Shown here: positions 45,820-48,751 of the stretch, one piece after another | Numbering within the stretch: the first letter of the stretch is position 1 | Layout: each line of letters starts with the position of its first letter | From: a virus | DNA length: 48,751 nucleotides | Direction: 5' to 3' (one strand) | Virus record (IMG/VR): IMGVR_UViG_3300021368_000260 | Span: 1-48,751 of that record | Notes under the pieces: generated by a model | Databases searched by the model: none | Seen by the model: only the letters and a program-made list of their open reading frames with translations | Told to the model about the DNA's origin: nothing | Position numbers and translations under genes: made by a program

Positions 45820-46620
45820 ATGGCATCTCCAAGTACAAGAGCTGAACTCATCACATATTGTAAGAGGCAACTTGGCGAACCTGTCTTGCAAGTAAATATT
45901 GATGACGAGCAGGTCAACAACGTTATCGACGACACGTTCCAGTTCTTCCAGGAGAACTGCTATAACGGTATGGAGAGAGCGTTCCTAAGACACGAAATCA
46001 CTGCTGATGATAAGACAAGATTTAGTGCCACAACTACAACATCAAATGGAAATACGAATTGGTTAGAAGCAACTAACTATGTTCCTATTCCAGATCATGT
46101 AGTTGGTATCACTAGAGTTTTTGGTCTTGTCAGTAATTCAATCCGTTCAAACCTTTTTGGCGTTGAGTATCAAATCTTCCTGAATGATCTCTATGCGTTT
46201 GGATCACTTGATATCCTCAACTATTATATGAACAAGACTTATCTAGAAACTCTAGATATGGTTCTGAACAATGGTTCATTCCAGCAGTTCAGATTTACAT
46301 CACGTCGTGATCGTTTATACCTTGATATCAATAAAGACTTCCTCAAAGAAGGAACTAATCTTCTTATTGAATGTCATCGTCTTCTCGATCCTACAGATGC
46401 TACAGAGATGAACAATGATCCTTTTGTCAAAAAGTATGCTACTGCTCTCATGAAGAAGCAGTGGGGTATGAACTTGATTAAGTATAACAATGTTCAACTA
46501 CCTGGCGGCGTCACTCTTAATGGTAGAGAAATCTACACAGACGCACTAGCAGAAATTGAGAAAATCGAAAGCGAAGTTCTCAGCAAGTATGCAATTCCAC
46601 CAATGGATATGATCGGATAA
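45820..46620 (+). CDS. 13: Neck protein gp13
   Basis: A 266-aa protein from ATG 45820; upstream in-frame codons (TTG at 45811) lie in the terminator T-run and are rejected. It has the gp13 pattern: MASPSTRAELITYCKRQLGE, then VLQVNIDDEQVNNVIDDTFQ with FFQENCYNG, a central VGITRVFGL, and a C-terminal WGMNLIKYNNVQLPGGV followed by LNGREIYTDALAEIEK. In T4-type phages gp13 and gp14 form the collar that joins filled heads to tails. T4 gp13 is 309 aa. The next gene starts 1 base after its stop. Confidence 0.93.
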   Translation: MASPSTRAELITYCKRQLGEPVLQVNIDDEQVNNVIDDTFQFFQENCYNGMERAFLRHEITADDKTRFSATTTTSNGNTNWLEATNYVPIPDHVVGITRVFGLVSNSIRSNLFGVEYQIFLNDLYAFGSLDILNYYMNKTYLETLDMVLNNGSFQQFRFTSRRDRLYLDINKDFLKEGTNLLIECHRLLDPTDATEMNNDPFVKKYATALMKKQWGMNLIKYNNVQLPGGVTLNGREIYTDALAEIEKIESEVLSKYAIPPMDMIG

Positions 46621-46621
46621 G

Positions 46622-47746
46622 ATGCCTACAAGTCCCTACTTTCCAACTTATTACCAAGGTCACAGTGGCGAACAAGGTCTCGTACAGGATCTTGTGGATG
46701 AGCAAATCAAACTGTTTGGTACAGACATATACTATATCCCTAGGATAGTTCTACAAGACAGCACACTGGATGAAGTTAGATACTCTAAGTATCAGGAACA
46801 ATTCCAGATCGAAATGCTATTGCAGAATGTCACAGGTTTTGGTGACAATGCTGAGTTCATCTCCAAGTTCGGTTTAAGAATTACAGACGAAATTATTTTC
46901 CGTGTGTCTACTAGACGCTGGGATGAAGAAGTAGCAGAGCATAGTCCTACTCTAACAGTAGAGAGCAGACCTAATGAAGGTGATCTGCTGTACTTCCCAT
47001 TGACAAAAGATATCTACGAAATCAAGTTTGTTGGTAAAGAAGAACCATTCTTCCAGTTTGGTAAGATCCAGTTCTACGCTATCACTGCTGAGATCTATGA
47101 AATCGGCAGCGATGACTTTGACACTGGTGTTGCAGAGATTGATGCAGTAGAACAACTCTTCGATAATGCCATCAAACTATTCATGGATCCTGGTGGCACT
47201 GGTGACTTCACTGTAGGTGAGGAAGTTGTAGGTGATGAATTCCTAGCAAAAGCAACTGCTGCTATTACTGGCGATGCTGTTTCAGGTATAACTATTACAG
47301 ATGGCGGAGCACATTACAAAGTTGCTACGCCACCATCAGTAACTATTTCTGGAGGAGGTGGTACAGGTGCAACAGCAACTTCTACGGTTAGTAGCACAGG
47401 CATCGTTAATGGTATTACTATTACTAGCGGTGGGTCAGGTTATACTTCTGTCCCTACTGTCGTCATTGACTATTCCCCTAAAGACAATAGAGCAGAAGTC
47501 AAGTCCTGGGACAGCACAACCAGATCTCTCCAAGTCATCAATAGGACAGGAACCTTCACAACCGATGAAGTAGTAACTGGTCTAACCTCAGGTGCAAAAT
47601 GGTCTCCTGAGACATTTGACACTCTAAATAATGTCAGCAGTAACTATGATCAAAATAGGCAGATTGAAGATGCCGCTGATGACATTATTGATTGGACGGA
47701 AGGTAATCCGTTTGGTGAAGCTGGTAATTTTACAGGTAGTATCTAA
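46622..47746 (+). CDS. 14: Neck protein gp14, with inserted beta repeats
   Basis: A 374-aa protein (T4 gp14 is 256 aa). The first 190 residues match the gp14 family: SPYFPTYYQGHSGEQGLVQD, LVDEQIKLFGTDIYYIPR, FGDNAEFISKFGLRITDE, and LLYFPLTKDIYEIKFV. Residues about 210-285 are an insertion of two GGSGY-type repeats (ITDGGAHYKVATPPSVTISG and ITSGGSGYTSVPTVVIDYSP). The ending (EGNPFGEAGNFTGSI) is typical of gp14 C-termini. It binds gp13 in the neck. The extra length is explained by the repeat insertion. The stop overlaps the next ATG by one base. Confidence 0.93.
   Translation: MPTSPYFPTYYQGHSGEQGLVQDLVDEQIKLFGTDIYYIPRIVLQDSTLDEVRYSKYQEQFQIEMLLQNVTGFGDNAEFISKFGLRITDEIIFRVSTRRWDEEVAEHSPTLTVESRPNEGDLLYFPLTKDIYEIKFVGKEEPFFQFGKIQFYAITAEIYEIGSDDFDTGVAEIDAVEQLFDNAIKLFMDPGGTGDFTVGEEVVGDEFLAKATAAITGDAVSGITITDGGAHYKVATPPSVTISGGGGTGATATSTVSSTGIVNGITITSGGSGYTSVPTVVIDYSPKDNRAEVKSWDSTTRSLQVINRTGTFTTDEVVTGLTSGAKWSPETFDTLNNVSSNYDQNRQIEDAADDIIDWTEGNPFGEAGNFTGSI
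47250..47470 (+). repeat. GGSGY-type beta repeats inserted in gp14
   Basis: Two copies with GGGGTGATATS between them, of the same family as in the tail and baseplate proteins, here in a neck protein. Confidence 0.8.
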
Positions 47747-48546
47747 TGTTAGGATCACATTTTTATAATCAGATTGTTCGTAAGAACATTGTAGCGTTTG
47801 GTACGCTCTTCAATAACATCACAATGAAGAGCACAGATCCTAGCGACGGAACTGTTCTGGAAGAGATCAAAGTGCCGCTGGCGTATGGTCCAAAACAAAA
47901 ATTTCTTGTCAGACTAGAAGAGAACCAGTCTAATAGGAAAGTAGCAATTACTTTACCACGTCTCTATTTTGAGATGACAGGCATTGATTACGATCCTACC
48001 CGTAAGACATCACCAATTCAAAAATACAAAACTATCATTGATGGTAATGGTGGCGAAGTCAGAGTGCAATATGTTCCTGTTCCTTATAATCTAAGTTTTG
48101 AACTAGGAGTTATTGCTAAGTCTCAAGACGACGCACTACAAATTACCGAACAAATTTTACCGTACTTCCAACCATCTTTCAGTATCACTCTCAACATGAT
48201 CCCTGACATGAATGAGAAAAAAGATATTGCTATTGTTTTAAACAATGTCAGTTATGAAGATGAGTGGGATGATAGTTTTTATGAGCGTAGATATATCATC
48301 TACACTCTAAACTTTACAGTCAAGACTTATCTCTACGGTCCATACAACACATCAGATGTTATCAAGAAAGCAATCATTCACGAAACGCTTGGAGATACAT
48401 CTGTCAACCGCAGAACTATTACACGTACATATACACCTAAAGCAACTACAGATATCAATACCGATGGTGTCATCGATGTAAACGATGATGCACTAGTTGA
48501 TGCTGGTGATGACTTTGGATTTAATGAAGGAATTGAATTCTTATGA
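47746..48546 (+). CDS. 15: Tail sheath stabiliser / tail completion protein gp15
   Basis: A 266-aa protein (T4 gp15 is 272 aa). It begins MLGSHFYNQIVRKNIVAFGT, then LFNNITMKS, VPLAYGPKQKFLVRL, and LPRLYFEMTGIDYDPTRKTS, a highly typical gp15 pattern, with the C-terminal YTLNFTVKTYLYGPY. gp15 caps the tail tube and sheath and links the tail to the gp13/gp14 collar. The last 30 residues (TDINTDGVIDVNDDALVDAG) look like a dockerin/EF-hand-type Asp-rich stretch. Overlaps: one base with gene 14, four with gene 16 (ATGA). Confidence 0.95.
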   Translation: MLGSHFYNQIVRKNIVAFGTLFNNITMKSTDPSDGTVLEEIKVPLAYGPKQKFLVRLEENQSNRKVAITLPRLYFEMTGIDYDPTRKTSPIQKYKTIIDGNGGEVRVQYVPVPYNLSFELGVIAKSQDDALQITEQILPYFQPSFSITLNMIPDMNEKKDIAIVLNNVSYEDEWDDSFYERRYIIYTLNFTVKTYLYGPYNTSDVIKKAIIHETLGDTSVNRRTITRTYTPKATTDINTDGVIDVNDDALVDAGDDFGFNEGIEFL

Positions 48547-48751
48547 GTAGTCTAGAAGATAACATGGAAGAGATGCTGAACATCAGTGTAGATGTTCCAT
48601 CAGAACCAATTAAACCTGCTCCTCCTAAAGTTAATAAGGATGATCAAACTAAAGACTATGAGTATACCCGTGGTGAATTATACTCACTCATAGATCAGGG
48701 TCAGGAGGCGGTCAGAGGGGCGTTAGAGGTCGCTCAGGAGAGTGGGCACCC
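48543..48751 (+). CDS. 16: Terminase small subunit gp16 (partial, cut by window end)
   Basis: The first 69 codons only, from ATG 48543, overlapping the gene 15 stop as ATGA. The sequence MSSLEDNMEEMLNISVDVPS, then DYEYTRGELYSLIDQGQEA and VRGALEVAQES follows the gp16 pattern (an acidic leader, then a 'DY...R..' helix start that leads into the coiled-coil core). gp16 stimulates the large terminase gp17 for DNA packaging. Gene order 13-14-15-16 confirms it. The 3' end lies beyond the window. Confidence 0.85.
   Translation, partial: MSSLEDNMEEMLNISVDVPSEPIKPAPPKVNKDDQTKDYEYTRGELYSLIDQGQEAVRGALEVAQESGH

Noticed and set aside
47624-47630. CTAAATA box inside gene 14
   Set aside because: Within coding sequence, 116 bases before gene 15, which abuts gene 14 and is likely co-transcribed.

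Overview
The window is a stretch of the structural (virion) gene module of a T4-like myovirus, most likely a marine cyanophage infecting Synechococcus or Prochlorococcus. Evidence is the near T4 order of recognisable baseplate and neck genes (25, 6, 7, 8 ... 13, 14, 15, 16), all on one strand with overlapping or abutting ends. AT-rich late-promoter-like boxes (TATAAATA, GATAAATA, CTAAATA) lie in the few intergenic gaps. Very large Gly/Ser/Thr/Asn-rich tail proteins, a DUF4815-type protein and 2OG-Fe(II) oxygenase genes within the structural cluster also point to cyanophage. Host assignment is inference. No tRNA, CRISPR, insertion sequence or host gene was seen, and no gap exceeds 300 bases.

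Layout. (1) 1-2349: small genes following what is presumably gene 5 off the left edge: an overlapping pair of short frames, a Pro/Gly-rich protein that may replace the T4 5.4/PAAR spike tip, a tiny very basic protein, a 2OG-Fe(II) oxygenase and two unknowns. (2) 2380-16836: baseplate wedge genes 25, 6, a giant gp7-like protein of 3463 aa and an enlarged gp8. (3) 16886-30828: DUF4815 baseplate/tail protein (2698 aa), a 68-aa coiled-coil protein, a 1713-aa fibre-like protein carrying a cupredoxin-like domain, and a 166-aa unknown. (4) 30869-41342: a 3020-aa tail-fibre-like protein with beta-helix and collagen-poor fibre repeats, and a 456-aa putative tip/adhesin. (5) 41342-45769: two soluble helical proteins (one resembling a tail-fibre assembly protein), a fusion of a U32-like cysteine-rich domain with a SAM methyltransferase, a second 2OG-type oxygenase (DUF6445-like) and a 66-aa coiled-coil protein. 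(6) 45775-48751: a terminator/late-promoter composite, then neck genes 13, 14, 15 and the start of gene 16 (small terminase), cut by the window edge.

Together the genes build the baseplate, its peripheral fibres and the neck, and begin DNA packaging; the enzymes in blocks 1 and 5 may modify virion proteins or host metabolites. The most unusual features are: a 15-bp hairpin before the DUF4815 gene whose left arm holds the late promoter and whose right arm holds the ribosome-binding site; a late promoter in the loop of the terminator before gene 13; about 1,600 residues inserted between two conserved parts of gp7; the same small beta repeat dispersed through six structural genes; an alpha-helical module shared by the gp7-like and fibre proteins; and an amicyanin-like copper-site motif in a tail protein.
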